Of a stretch of 38,057 nt of DNA, positions 7,964-16,384 are shown one piece after another (positions within the stretch are counted from its first letter, which is position 1; each line of letters opens with the position of its first letter). The stretch covers positions 1 through 38,057 of the forward strand of contig SMYC01000063.1 of NCBI GenBank assembly GCA_004356105.1, given 5' to 3'. The translations under genes were made by a program, and so were the position numbers. The stretch is from Acidobacteriota bacterium. GTDB lineage: Bacteria; Acidobacteriota; Vicinamibacteria; Marinacidobacterales; SMYC01. The notes below the pieces were generated by a model. It was given only the letters and a program-made list of their open reading frames with translations, had not been told where the DNA came from and searched no databases.

Positions 7964-8440
7964 GACGTCTGAGTTTTTGGAACGTGGCCGCCGTCATCGC
8001 TTTGGGCGCGTGCGGCTCCGGAGGCGAAGCGCTTCCACCGTGGGCACCCGAAGTCGACGGTGCGCGCGCGGACGTTTAGCAAGCCGCTGCGCAGTTGCTC
8101 GGCGCGAAGGCATAGCTCGGGCAGCGGAGCTCGATTTGAGCTACACCGAAGTGCGCGCTCCCATCACCGGGTTAGTCAGCCGGCGGCTCGTGGATGTCGG
8201 CAACCTTGTCGGCTCGGGGACACCCTCCTCACGACGGTGGCCCGACTGGATCCCATGTATGTCTATTTCGAAGTGAGCGAGCGGCTCATCCTCCACTGTT
8301 GAGCGATCGCGGCCGCACGATTCGGATCGAAGCCGTACCCCAGATGATCAGAGCCCGGCTTTCTTCGGATTGGCCAACGAGAAGAGGTGGCCGCATGAAG
8401 GCCGTCTCGACTATATCGACAACACGGCTGGCTCAAGAAT
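7960..8440 (+). pseudogene. RND efflux periplasmic adaptor (HlyD/MFP), shattered
   Basis: A 39-codon frame starting at 7960 gives a lipoprotein signal (VAAVIALGACGSGGE) then ALPPWAPEVDGARADV and a stop. Further pieces in other frames match a membrane-fusion protein in order. About 8117-8218 reads LDLSYTEVRAPITGLVSRRL then VDVGNLVG (the lipoyl-domain second half). About 8220-8302 reads LLTTVARLDPMYVYFEVSER. About 8370-8435 reads ANEKRWPHEGRLDYIDNTAG, the beta-barrel P-H-x-G-x-L-D-x-x-D-N motif. At least three frameshifts and an internal deletion of the first lipoyl half separate them. The RND pump and channel genes that should follow are absent. Confidence 0.8.
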
Positions 8441-8658
8441 GACGAGGCACATCTTACCCCAACCGATGAGAGGGGCAACGGCCACATGGTGTCGCGACGC
8501 AGTCCAATTTTTTCTGCGAACGAGCGCTCGTAACTGTGACACAATTTCGGTGTTGTTCGTGAGATCACATCGGTTCTCGCGCGAAGTGCAATCGGGTGGC
8601 CCGCCAGCCTCCGTGGCGCTAGGGCCGGCTAGTGGCGCCGGATGCGCCGAGGAGAGTC
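8441..8658. other. spacer between two efflux remnants
   Basis: No protein or RNA is recognisable in these 218 bases. They may hold the promoter of the fused gene, but no clear -35/-10 pair was found. Confidence 0.3.
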
Positions 8659-9543
8659 ATGAGGATGAGGACACATATGGCGAGGTCAGGGGATCGCCCG
8701 CGCTCCTCGATGCTCCGTACCTGCGCTCTGGTGATCGCTGGCGCGGCGGCTCTGATCGCTGGCGGATGCAGGCGAGAGGAACCGGTGGCATTGGCTCCTG
8801 TCGCCCGGCCGGTGAAGATACTGACCGTCGGCGCAGAGTCATCGCTCGACGTGCGGGAGTACCCTGGCCGGGTGTCGGCGGTGCGCGAGGCTGCGGTGGC
8901 CTTCGAGGTCGGTGGGCGGATCGTCGAGCTGCCGGTCATCGAGGGACAGAGGGGAACGCTCCTGGCAAAGCTCGACGCCCGCGACTTCGAGGCGAAGCTG
9001 ACCGCCGCCAAAGCCGACCGCGACGCCGCCGAGGCCGACTACATGAGATTCAAGGAGCTGCTCGACAAAGACGCGGTCTCGCGCCGTGACTTCGAGACGC
9101 GGCAACGTAACTTCGAGGTCGCCAAGTCGCGGATCGACATCGCCGAGAAGGCCCTCGAGGACACCGTCCTCCGGGCTCCCTTCTCCGGCCGCGTTGCCCG
9201 CAAGCTGGTCGACGAATTCCAGAATGTCCGGGCGCTCGAGGAGGTCGAGAACGCGCTTACGGCCTTTCGCCTCGAGCAGCGCCGCCGCAATAGCCTGCGG
9301 GTGGCGGTTGCTGCTACGGAACAGACCGTCGAGCTCGTGGACATCCAGTACCGCTCCGGCCTTACCAACTTCCAGAACGTGCTCGAAGCTCAGCGCTCGT
9401 TGTTCGTGCGGCAGGACCAGCTGGCGGCCAGCGACGGCCAGGTGACCCGCAACCTGATCGCGCTCTACAAGGCCCTGGGCGGAGGCTGGGATCCGGCGAC
9501 GCCGGACGTCACCGACGAGTCGCCGGGCGACGGCGGGCACTGA
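8659..9543 (+). CDS. in-frame chimera: efflux adaptor N-half fused to TolC-like channel C-end
   Basis: This 294-residue frame joins parts of two proteins. Residues ~1-190 are an RND adaptor: lipobox IAGGC, VGGRIVELPVIEGQRG and LLAKLDARDFEAKL (first lipoyl half), an alpha-hairpin (AEADYMRFKELLDKDAVSRR) and APFSGRVARKLVDEFQNV. From about position 9230 it becomes the end of an outer-membrane efflux factor: EEVENALTAFRLEQRRRNSL, YRSGLTNFQNVLEAQRSL and NLIALYKALGGGW. In the usual order adaptor-pump-channel, one deletion removing the pump would yield exactly this. The adaptor beta-barrel and the channel barrel are both lost, so efflux function is unlikely. The start follows GAGGAG; the exact ATG (8659, 8665, 8677 or 8710) is uncertain. 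Confidence 0.85.
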   Translation: MRMRTHMARSGDRPRSSMLRTCALVIAGAAALIAGGCRREEPVALAPVARPVKILTVGAESSLDVREYPGRVSAVREAAVAFEVGGRIVELPVIEGQRGTLLAKLDARDFEAKLTAAKADRDAAEADYMRFKELLDKDAVSRRDFETRQRNFEVAKSRIDIAEKALEDTVLRAPFSGRVARKLVDEFQNVRALEEVENALTAFRLEQRRRNSLRVAVAATEQTVELVDIQYRSGLTNFQNVLEAQRSLFVRQDQLAASDGQVTRNLIALYKALGGGWDPATPDVTDESPGDGGH

Positions 9544-9558
9544 TTCTCCGAGGTTCGC

Positions 9559-10269
9559 ATGGAACGTCGCCGTCTGCCCGAAATCTTGTCTGCCGACGCC
9601 GGGCTGACGGTACTCCTCGTGAGCTTGTTCGTCGTCCTGTTCGTGATCTACCCGTTCGTGCCTCTGAGTGGCACCGGACGGCTGTTGGTCACCCTGGGCC
9701 TGACGGTCGTTCTGATCTCCGGCAGCTTTTCGCTGGGCGACCGGCCGCGTCTGCGGAGGATCGTCATCGGTCTCGCCGCGGTCGCGCTCGCCTTGCACTG
9801 GCTGCGCCACCTCGTGCTTCACGACGCTGTGCTCATCGGCGCCCATGCCGCCACGAGCCTCTTCCTATTGTTGACCTTGGGCGGCGTGTTGGACCGGGTG
9901 ATTCGTGAAGGCCGGGTCACTTCGCACCACATTCAGGGCGCCGTCGCCGTCTATCTCATGCTGGGTCTTGTCTGGGGTTTCACTTACTCTGTGATCGAGC
10001 TCCGCCACCCCGGCTCCTTCACACTGCCAGACGCTACTCGCTCCACCGACGGGCCCGAGGACACCGGCGACAAGAATACACGCGAGCTCATCTACTTCAG
10101 CTTCGTGACCCTTACCACCCTCGGCTACGGCGACGTCTCGCCGGTTAACTCGGGCGCCCGGGCTCTCGCCATCCTCGAGGCCCTGGTCGGGCAGCTCTAC
10201 CTGGTGATCCTCATCGCCCGCCTGGTCTCGCGACGAGTCGCGGGCTCGGATGGGGATAGCTCGCCATGA
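9559..10269 (+). CDS. K+-channel-like membrane protein (Ion_trans_2)
   Basis: A 236-residue membrane protein with about four hydrophobic segments in the first 145 residues (for example VLLVSLFVVLFVIYPFVPL, HIQGAVAVYLMLGLVWGFTY) and then a pore module. The pore module is a re-entrant segment ending in the selectivity filter TLGYGD (residues 187-192) and a last helix (ARALAILEALVGQLYLVILI). The G-Y-G signature indicates potassium selectivity. The extra upstream helices differ from the simple two-helix KcsA layout; no RCK/TrkA-N domain follows, so gating is unknown. It begins 15 bases after the efflux chimera with GAGG as ribosome-binding site, so the two may be co-transcribed. Confidence 0.85.
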   Translation: MERRRLPEILSADAGLTVLLVSLFVVLFVIYPFVPLSGTGRLLVTLGLTVVLISGSFSLGDRPRLRRIVIGLAAVALALHWLRHLVLHDAVLIGAHAATSLFLLLTLGGVLDRVIREGRVTSHHIQGAVAVYLMLGLVWGFTYSVIELRHPGSFTLPDATRSTDGPEDTGDKNTRELIYFSFVTLTTLGYGDVSPVNSGARALAILEALVGQLYLVILIARLVSRRVAGSDGDSSP

Positions 10270-10334
10270 CGGTCCAGACCGCGCCAATCGGGAACACCTG
10301 CGCCCTGGGGTTGACCCACGGCTATCTGAAAGGA

Positions 10335-10356
10335 AGCGTGCTCGCACGCTCTTTTT
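10335..10356 (+). terminator. putative intrinsic terminator
   Basis: AGCGTG-CTCG-CACGCT forms a 6-bp GC-rich stem with a 4-base loop, followed by CTTTTT. It lies about 65 bases after the channel gene stop and before the next gene, a sensible place to end that transcript. The T run is short, so efficiency may be moderate. Confidence 0.5.
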
Positions 10357-10405
10357 GGAGTGCGGAGAGCGAACGTTCGACACATCTATAAAAGGAGTTT
10401 GCCAG

Positions 10406-11020
10406 ATGCCAAGAGAATCGCGGTCAATTTCATGGCTCTATTTCATTATCCCCGTTCTGCTCTTCGTGGGGGCGGGCTGTTCCTCGACGTCGATGACGAA
10501 AAGCTGGAGGTATCCCGAGACTGGTCCGCTCGAGTTCGACCGCGTGATGGCCATCGTCCTGGTTCAGGACCCCTTGCTTCGCAGGCTCGGAGAAAACGCT
10601 CTGGTGCGTCAAATCGTGGCCGCCGAAGCGGTAGCCTCGTATCGAAGCGTTCCCGAGGAGGATCTCGGAGACGAAGCCAAAGTTAGGGAGCGGATCGCGG
10701 CGTCGGGCGTCGACGGGGTCGTCGTCATGCGGCTCGTCTACGACGAAAACGAGGTCACCTACAACGCAGGCACTTATCCTGGCCCCTACTACTCATTCTG
10801 GGGATATTACAGCTGGGCCTATCCCATCGCCTACCAGCCCGGCTACTTGCAGACGGACCGACTGGTCGGGATCGAGACAAACGTCTACGACGTCGAGACG
10901 GGAAAGCTCGTCTGGTCCGGGTTGAGCCGGACGAAGAACCCGAACGACGTGGACAAGCTCGTGGCGGAGACCGCGAAGGCAGTGCGATCGGAGATGAAGA
11001 AGTACGGGTTCCTTCGGTAG
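10406..11020 (+). CDS. DUF4136-like lipoprotein
   Basis: The ATG at 10406 has AAGGAG 8 bases upstream. The 204-residue product has a lipoprotein signal (FIIPVLLFVGAGCSSTS, Cys at ~25). The mature part resembles DUF4136-type lipoproteins: an opening strand with a Trp (KSWRYPE), VMAIVLVQDPLLRRLGENAL, a G-V-D-G-V-V-V-M core strand, a Tyr/Trp-rich loop (YYSFWGYYSWAYPIAYQPGY), then IETNVYDVETGKLVWSGLSR. The C-terminal helix contains VAETAKAVRSEMKKYG. Such proteins are periplasmic or outer-membrane anchored, of unknown role. It is the only gene on its transcript as far as can be seen. Confidence 0.75.
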   Translation: MPRESRSISWLYFIIPVLLFVGAGCSSTSMTKSWRYPETGPLEFDRVMAIVLVQDPLLRRLGENALVRQIVAAEAVASYRSVPEEDLGDEAKVRERIAASGVDGVVVMRLVYDENEVTYNAGTYPGPYYSFWGYYSWAYPIAYQPGYLQTDRLVGIETNVYDVETGKLVWSGLSRTKNPNDVDKLVAETAKAVRSEMKKYGFLR

Positions 11021-11103
11021 TACGTAGGGCCCAACGGCGAACGCAGCAGGCCAGCTCATCTGCCAATCTTGCAGTACGCGATCGCGCAGGTGTAGTATGA
11101 GCT

Positions 11104-11460
11104 TTACCCTTGCGGCTTCATCACCACACCGTCATACAGAAGGCCGAAAGCAGTCAGGTAGAGCCAGCGGCTCCATCGGTCCAGCTTGCGGGCGAGATTC
11201 TCCCGCCCGCCCTTGGCCAGTCGTCCCGTAACTACGGCTTCACCGAAGGCGGAGAAAACGAGGAGCGTACACCCGAGCACAAAGACATCGCCGCGCGTCA
11301 TGTAGGGAACGGGCGGCAGGAGATCGCCGATGCTGAGTCGAAACGCGATGAGGGCGAACACCGCGGCGGTCGAGACGGCGAGCTGTGACGGAAGAAGGGA
11401 GGGATCGATCCAGAATACGCTCCAGGCCCTGTAGCGCGTATGCGCCGGTCGCGAGCCCAT
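11104..11460 (-). pseudogene. pentameric ligand-gated ion channel, transmembrane part only
   Basis: The 118-residue frame begins in the end of TM1 (AWSVFWIDPSLLPSQLAVST) and continues through the pore helix TM2 (AAVFALIAFRLSIGDLLPPV), the TM2-TM3 loop with P-Y-M-T-R-G-D, TM3 (FVLGCTLLVFSAFGEAVVTG) and TM4 (LDRWSRWLYLTAFGLLY). This is the membrane half of a Cys-loop/pLGIC channel (GLIC/ELIC-like bacterial relatives). The roughly 200-residue extracellular ligand-binding domain and most of TM1 are missing. Upstream sequence in another frame (11461-11527, EPVHILIAFIFVTVVYLAAD) is hydrophobic but does not look like pLGIC. No ribosome-binding site precedes this frame, so it is most likely a remnant. 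Confidence 0.8.
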
Positions 11461-11532
11461 CTGCAGCCAGATAGACCACAGTCACGAAGATGAAAGCTAT
11501 CAAAATGTGAACAGGCTCGTTCTTCATACTCT

Positions 11533-11760
11533 GTGAATCTCTTTGACGACGCACAACATTCTAAGCTAAAGCGTGAGGTTAGTTTTTCCGCTTTTCCGAC
11601 GTTCAGCCTCATCGAGCTCCGTCTGGACGAGAACAACGAGGGGGACGGTACTCTCGCGATCGGAGTCAAGATGAATTACGACAAAGAGAAGAACACGCTG
11701 GTGCTCGAAAACTTCTCCTCTGAGCCCGTTCGTCTCACCCGAGTACGAAAGACGAACTGA
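11533..11760 (+). CDS. hypothetical fragment, 75 aa
   Basis: A short frame whose second half (TLAIGVKMNYDKEKNTLVLE then NFSSEPVRLTRVR) reads like two or three beta strands of a genuine protein end. The first half is poor, there is no ribosome-binding site, and it starts within the region upstream of the channel remnant. It may be the tail of a lost gene. Family not recognised. Confidence 0.3.
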   Translation: MNLFDDAQHSKLKREVSFSAFPTFSLIELRLDENNEGDGTLAIGVKMNYDKEKNTLVLENFSSEPVRLTRVRKTN

Positions 11761-11886
11761 CGAGCTCAGCGAGGGTGTTCGTCTGGTTGTTGCGAATCTA
11801 CTTGTCTCGTTATGACTCAGGGGCAACCGCGTAGAGACCCAGCCCCGGCATGGGTCTTCCATAATTGCTCCCCACATGGGCAATGA

Positions 11887-14396
11887 TCAGTAATAGTTCG
11901 CGGGCAACTTTCTTGGGGGCACGGTGTTTTCGTCTGACACCGTAATGATGACCCTGTCGAGTTTTCCATCGAACTTGAAGATGCCGCTATATAGGTCCGA
12001 GACCTGGGTGCCCGTATCCCTGCCAATATCAAACGTCTCAGCCAGCGAGTAGGTGGCGATATGCATTTGCGGCATTTCGATTTCGTCGACTTTCTCCCCG
12101 TTGACGTAGAGCTCGCCGTCGCCGCCAAACTCCCGGGTCTTGATGAAGTTGAACTTCAACTCGGTCACACCTGTCGGTAACGGCGACGATCTCAGGACGT
12201 AGTGCACACCGTCGAGGAAGTTGTAGTCGTAATAAAGGCGATGATCCTTGATGAACATCGTGTAGCCGCCAGTCATGCCACCCACCGCGACAATGACGCC
12301 CTCCTCGTCACCTCGCAGATCGATGCGCGTCTCGATCGTATGCGCCCGGTTTTTGACGGGTGCCGATGATTTCTCCGCAATGCGGACCGCGCCAGGTGAA
12401 AAGTAGACAAATTCACTTTGATCGCCGAACAAGCGGTCCTGTTGCGCGCCAAGACGTGCGATCATATCGTCGTATAGCGGATAGACGTTGTACTTCCAGG
12501 CTTCATCGTCGAATATCTCGATCAACTCCTGGAGCTTCTCGGGATTTTCCGCCGCGAGGTTCGTACTCTCCGAGAAGTCCTCAGCGACGTGGTACAACTC
12601 CCACTCGTCATTTTCAAATGGCAGCACGACGTTGACGTCCCACGGCATGCGTTTGGCGTGTAGCGTAACGGCCTTCCAGCCATCTACCCAGATGGCCCGG
12701 TTGCCGAACATCTCGTAATATTGACGTTGTTTCCTGTTCGGCGCATCAGCGTCATCGAACGAGTACATCAAAGAGATACCGTCCATAGGCTGCTGCGGCA
12801 CACCGTTATATTCCTCGGGCACTTCGATACCGGCGGCTTGCATGATCGTCGGTGCGATGTCGCTAATGTGATGGTACTGGTTGCGAATCTCGCCCTTGGC
12901 TTCGATGCCGTTCGGCCAATGGACGACGAGGTGGTCCGCCTGACCGCCACGATGCTCGCTCTGCTTGAAGTAGCGGAACGGCGTGTTGCCAGCCATCGCC
13001 CAGCCCGCATGATAGTGCGGGTAGGTGTTTTCGCGACCCCAGTCGTCGAGGTGACGAAGGTTCGATTCCAGGTCTGTTTGCAGGCCATTCAAAACGTAGG
13101 TTTCGTTGAACGTTCCCGCAAGCCCACCTTCGCCACTCGCGCCGTTGTCGGAAGTTACAAAGATAAGCGTGTTATCCAACTCGCCGATGCGCTCGAGCTC
13201 AGCAACAACCCGGCCAATCTGCAAGTCAACCCATTCCATCTGTGCGGCGAACACTTCCATCTGTCGCGCATACAACGCTTTTTCTTCGTCAGGTAAAGGG
13301 TCCCATGCCGGAATGGCATCGATGCGTTCGGTCAATACGGTATTTTCCGGGACGATAGCGAGCGCCTTCTGCTGTACGAGAATCTGTTCACGTGCAACAT
13401 CCCAGCCCATATCGAACTTGCCTTTATATTTGTCAATGAAGCTGTCGGGTGCGTGGTGAGGGGAATGCATGGAACCGGATGCCCAGAGCATCATGAACGG
13501 CAGGTCGGGTTTAATGGACTTGTGACCGGTGATCCATTCGATCGCACGATCGGCAAGATCCTGGTCGAGATGCACTGACTTGTGATACGGCTCCGGCGAG
13601 TGATCGTTCCACATAACGGCACGAATTGGTGAACGTCAGCCGCCATGAACGTGTAAGCGTGCTGGAAGCCTTCACCACTCGGCCAGCGATCGAACGGGCC
13701 GACCTGCGACACTTCGTAAAGCGGCGTGTGATCCCACTTGCCGAGCGCGTAGTTCACGTAACCCTCTTCCTGGAGGTAGTTGGCTACCGACTTTGCTGAC
13801 TCAGGCATGATCGCGTTGTAGCCCGGAAATCCCATCGCGGTTAGCGCATGGCTACCCATACCAATTGAGTGTGGATTTCGCCCTGCCATCAGCGTGGCGC
13901 GTGATGGTAAGCAAAGTGCCGTCGTATGAAAGTTGTTGTAGCGTAGCCCATTCTCGGCGAGTGCATCGATGTTCGGTGTACGGATCAGGCCGCCGAAACT
14001 CTCCACCTGGGCAAACCCGACATCGTCGAGGAGGAAGATGATGACATTGGGCGCATCCTCATTTGGTCGTTCCTCTTCGGCCCACCATTCCTGTGAGTCT
14101 CCATAGGACTCGGCGATGACTCCGCCAAAGCCTTCCACATTCTTGGTCTTGACGCCAGAGTCAGAGACCGAAAACTCTTCAGTTCCAGACGACTCGTCAC
14201 TGGCAGTCATAGAAGTGGACTCACCTCCACACGCTGCCAATAACAGAGCGAGGAGAACTGCGGTCGTATATTTTACATTATCTCCTGTTCGATTAACGGT
14301 ACGGTTACCTAGATTCGTCGAATTATACTTGCTAGGCGACGCCGCCAGGAGAACGCCGCCGAAAACGCAGGAGACCAAGCGTGCTCGTCGTATCAT
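11887..14396 (-). pseudogene. arylsulfatase (type I), single frameshift
   Basis: Two frames together give a complete formylglycine sulfatase. The first (14396 to about 13620) has APNVIIFLLDDVGFAQVESF (metal-binding D-D), TPNIDALAENG and CLPSRATLMAGRN, matching C-x-P-S-R with the Cys that becomes formylglycine. The second (13614 to 11887) continues with LIFVTSDNGASG (metal-binding D-N), the alpha/beta core end, and a C-terminal beta-sandwich (about the last 180 residues) used by secreted sulfatases. One base is missing near 13613-13622 (around GCCGTTATG), which breaks the protein; a sequencing error is possible. A lipoprotein signal (LLALLLAACGG) precedes the domain. GC is visibly lower than in neighbours, suggesting transfer. 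Anaerobic or FGE-type maturation would be needed; no maturase is in the window. Confidence 0.8.
14330..14396 (-). other. foreign signal-peptide start fused upstream of the sulfatase
   Basis: An ATG at 14396 with a strong AAGGAGG site opens a basic-hydrophobic signal peptide (RRARLVSCVFGGVLLAASPS). It reads without a stop into SKYNSTNLGN and on into the sulfatase's own lipoprotein signal. The change in base composition near 14330-14340 suggests that the 5' end of a resident gene was joined to an incoming sulfatase gene. The sulfatase's expected own start is damaged: at 14275-14283 the minus strand reads GGAGATA then ATG directly followed by TAA, as though two bases were inserted after ATG. Confidence 0.5.
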
Positions 14397-14553
14397 TGCG
14401 CCCTCCTTAGACACCATCGCCCTCGGTGACTCGGACTGTGAATTCAGAGCCACACCGATAAGCGCGAGCAGCAGCCTAACCAACGTCAATGTCCCTCTCC
14501 TCGTGCTGAACGTGTCACCGGCCGCCCCGCGGCAAGTCGAAGAGCGGCGCCCG

Positions 14554-14583
14554 TTGACAAACGGCATCGCGTCCTGCTATCCA
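14554..14583 (+). promoter_or_regulatory. putative sigma-70 promoter for the DUF885 gene
   Basis: TTGACA at 14554-14559 is a perfect -35 box. TATCCA at 14578-14583 lies 18 bases downstream, with TG just before it (TGCTATCC). This would place the transcription start about 20-25 bases before the ribosome-binding site of the DUF885 gene. Confidence 0.5.
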
Positions 14584-14611
14584 GGGCCGCCAAGAGACAA
14601 GGAGACAATTA

Positions 14612-16384
14612 ATGCGTTCCTCTCGGATAGCACTTATTCCCCTCTTCATGCTCATCGCCTGCGATCCCAGCCCATCGAGCCGCACTGACAAAGGTGAACA
14701 ATTGCACGCGCTTTTCGAGGACGCTTGGGCTTTCGAGCTTCGGGAAAACCCTCTTCGCGCGACGAGCGTCGGACATCACGAGAACAACCATCTCCTACCG
14801 TCCGTTTCGACCGAGGACGAGACGCGACGCGCCGAGGCCCGCGGCGGGTTCTTGGAGCGCCTTCGGACCATCGACCGCTCCCAGCTCGCACCAGCGGACC
14901 GCATCAGCTACGACATGTTCGAGCGTGAGCTCGCGGACGCTCTATCGGAGTTCGTGTTCCAGTCGTTTCAGATCCCGATCAACGCCGATTCCGGATTTCA
15001 CATCGCCTTCTCGCAGCTCCCGAGCCGCATGCCTTTCAACACGACGAAAGACTACGAAAACTACATCGCGCGGCTTCGAGCCTTCCCGCGATATGTGGAC
15101 CAACATATCGAGCTCATGCGCGGAGGACTCGAGACCGGTATGAGCTTGCCGCGGGTCGTTCTCGAAGGCTATGACGTCACGATCGAAAGCCACGTCGTCG
15201 ATCGACCCGAAGACAGCCTCTTCTATGCGCCGCTCACGCGCTTTGCCGCGTCGATCCCGGAGGCCGAGCACGAGCGCCTTCGCGAGAGCGCGCAAGAGGC
15301 CATCATGGACGACGTGGTCGCGGGCTATCGTGCCTTTTTGGAGTTCATGAGGGCGGAGTACCGGCCGGGGACACGCGAGTCGATCGGCGCGTCCGAGCTT
15401 CCAAACGGCGACGCGTATTACGCCTATCTCGTCCGGTACTTCACGACGCTCGATCGGACACCCCAAGAAGTTCACGAAACGGGGCTCGCCGAGGTCGCGC
15501 GCATCCGAGCCGAGATGGTCGCCGTCATCGAAGAGGTGGGTTTCGAGGGCGATTTTTCCGCTTTTCTCGATTTCCTCCGCACCGATCCGCGCTTCTACGC
15601 GAAGACCCCCGAGGAGCTGCTGAAAGAGGCCTCTTTCATCGCGAAGAAGATGGACGCCAAGCTTCCATCTTTATTCCAAACACTCCCTCGCCTCCCCTAC
15701 GGTATCCAACCGGTCCCGGATCACATTGCGCCGAAATATACGGGCGGTCGCTATGTCGGCCCGGCGGTCGGGAGTCATGAGCCAGGATATTATTGGGTCA
15801 ACACTTACAAGCTCGAGACCCGCCCGCTCTATACACTGGAATCGCTGACCCTCCACGAGGCCGTACCCGGACACCATTTACAAAACGCGTTGCGGATGGA
15901 GTTGACGGATCTGCCCGCGTTTCGCCGATTCTCCAGCATTGGCGCTTTTGGCGAAGGCTGGGGTCTCTACTCGGAACGACTTGGTCTCGAGGCAGGTTTT
16001 TACGAAGATCCCTATAGCAACTTCGGACGTCTCACTTACGAGATGTGGCGCGCCTGCCGCCTGGTCGTCGACACCGGCATCCACGCGATGGGGTGGAGCC
16101 GGAAGCAGTCGATCGACTATCTCGCCTCGAGAACGGCACTTTCCATCCACGAAGTCACGACCGAGACGGACCGCTATATCGCCTGGCCAGGCCAAGCGCT
16201 CGCCTACAAGATGGGCGAGCTCAAGATTCGCGAGCTCCGCGCGCGCGCGACCGACCGGCTCGGCGAGAAGTTCGACCTGCGCGAGTTCCACGACGTCGTG
16301 CTCTTGAACGGTCCGGTACCGATGCCTGTATTGGAAGAGCAGGTCGAAAGCTTCATCCAAGCGAAGCTCGACGGGGCCCGATGA
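14612..16384 (+). CDS. DUF885 lipoprotein, probable metallopeptidase-like enzyme
   Basis: 590 residues; the ATG follows AAGGAG at 7 bases. A lipoprotein signal ends LFMLIAC (Cys ~17). The DUF885 fold follows, with family landmarks: ELRENPLRATSVGHHENNH near the start, RMPFNTTKDYENYIARLRAF in the middle, and near residue ~418 the motif HEAVPGHHLQ, an H-E-x-x-x-G-H-H metal-site-like signature, followed by GAFGEGWGLYSERLG. DUF885 proteins are widespread exported putative peptidases; the reaction is not established. The stop overlaps the next ATG (ATGA), so it is coupled to the prolyl oligopeptidase, which supports a role in peptide breakdown. Confidence 0.88.
   Translation: MRSSRIALIPLFMLIACDPSPSSRTDKGEQLHALFEDAWAFELRENPLRATSVGHHENNHLLPSVSTEDETRRAEARGGFLERLRTIDRSQLAPADRISYDMFERELADALSEFVFQSFQIPINADSGFHIAFSQLPSRMPFNTTKDYENYIARLRAFPRYVDQHIELMRGGLETGMSLPRVVLEGYDVTIESHVVDRPEDSLFYAPLTRFAASIPEAEHERLRESAQEAIMDDVVAGYRAFLEFMRAEYRPGTRESIGASELPNGDAYYAYLVRYFTTLDRTPQEVHETGLAEVARIRAEMVAVIEEVGFEGDFSAFLDFLRTDPRFYAKTPEELLKEASFIAKKMDAKLPSLFQTLPRLPYGIQPVPDHIAPKYTGGRYVGPAVGSHEPGYYWVNTYKLETRPLYTLESLTLHEAVPGHHLQNALRMELTDLPAFRRFSSIGAFGEGWGLYSERLGLEAGFYEDPYSNFGRLTYEMWRACRLVVDTGIHAMGWSRKQSIDYLASRTALSIHEVTTETDRYIAWPGQALAYKMGELKIRELRARATDRLGEKFDLREFHDVVLLNGPVPMPVLEEQVESFIQAKLDGAR

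Noticed and set aside
8839..9846. A 335-codon open frame on the minus strand
   Set aside because: It is antisense to the efflux chimera and the K+-channel gene, has no family resemblance and the low-complexity Arg/Asp/Gln make-up typical of a GC-rich shadow frame.
10370..10379. CGAACGTTCG as a LexA box
   Set aside because: LexA sites of this type need a 4-base spacer between GAAC and GTTC; here the halves abut, and the neighbouring gene is not a DNA-damage gene.
10385..10392. TATAAA as a -10 box before the DUF4136-like gene
   Set aside because: It overlaps the AAGGAG ribosome-binding site, so transcription from it would start too late to include that site.
16045..16380. Upstream extension of the prolyl oligopeptidase frame
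   Set aside because: It overlaps the DUF885 gene in another frame and is Arg/Pro-rich; the export signal and ATGA coupling fix the start at 16381.
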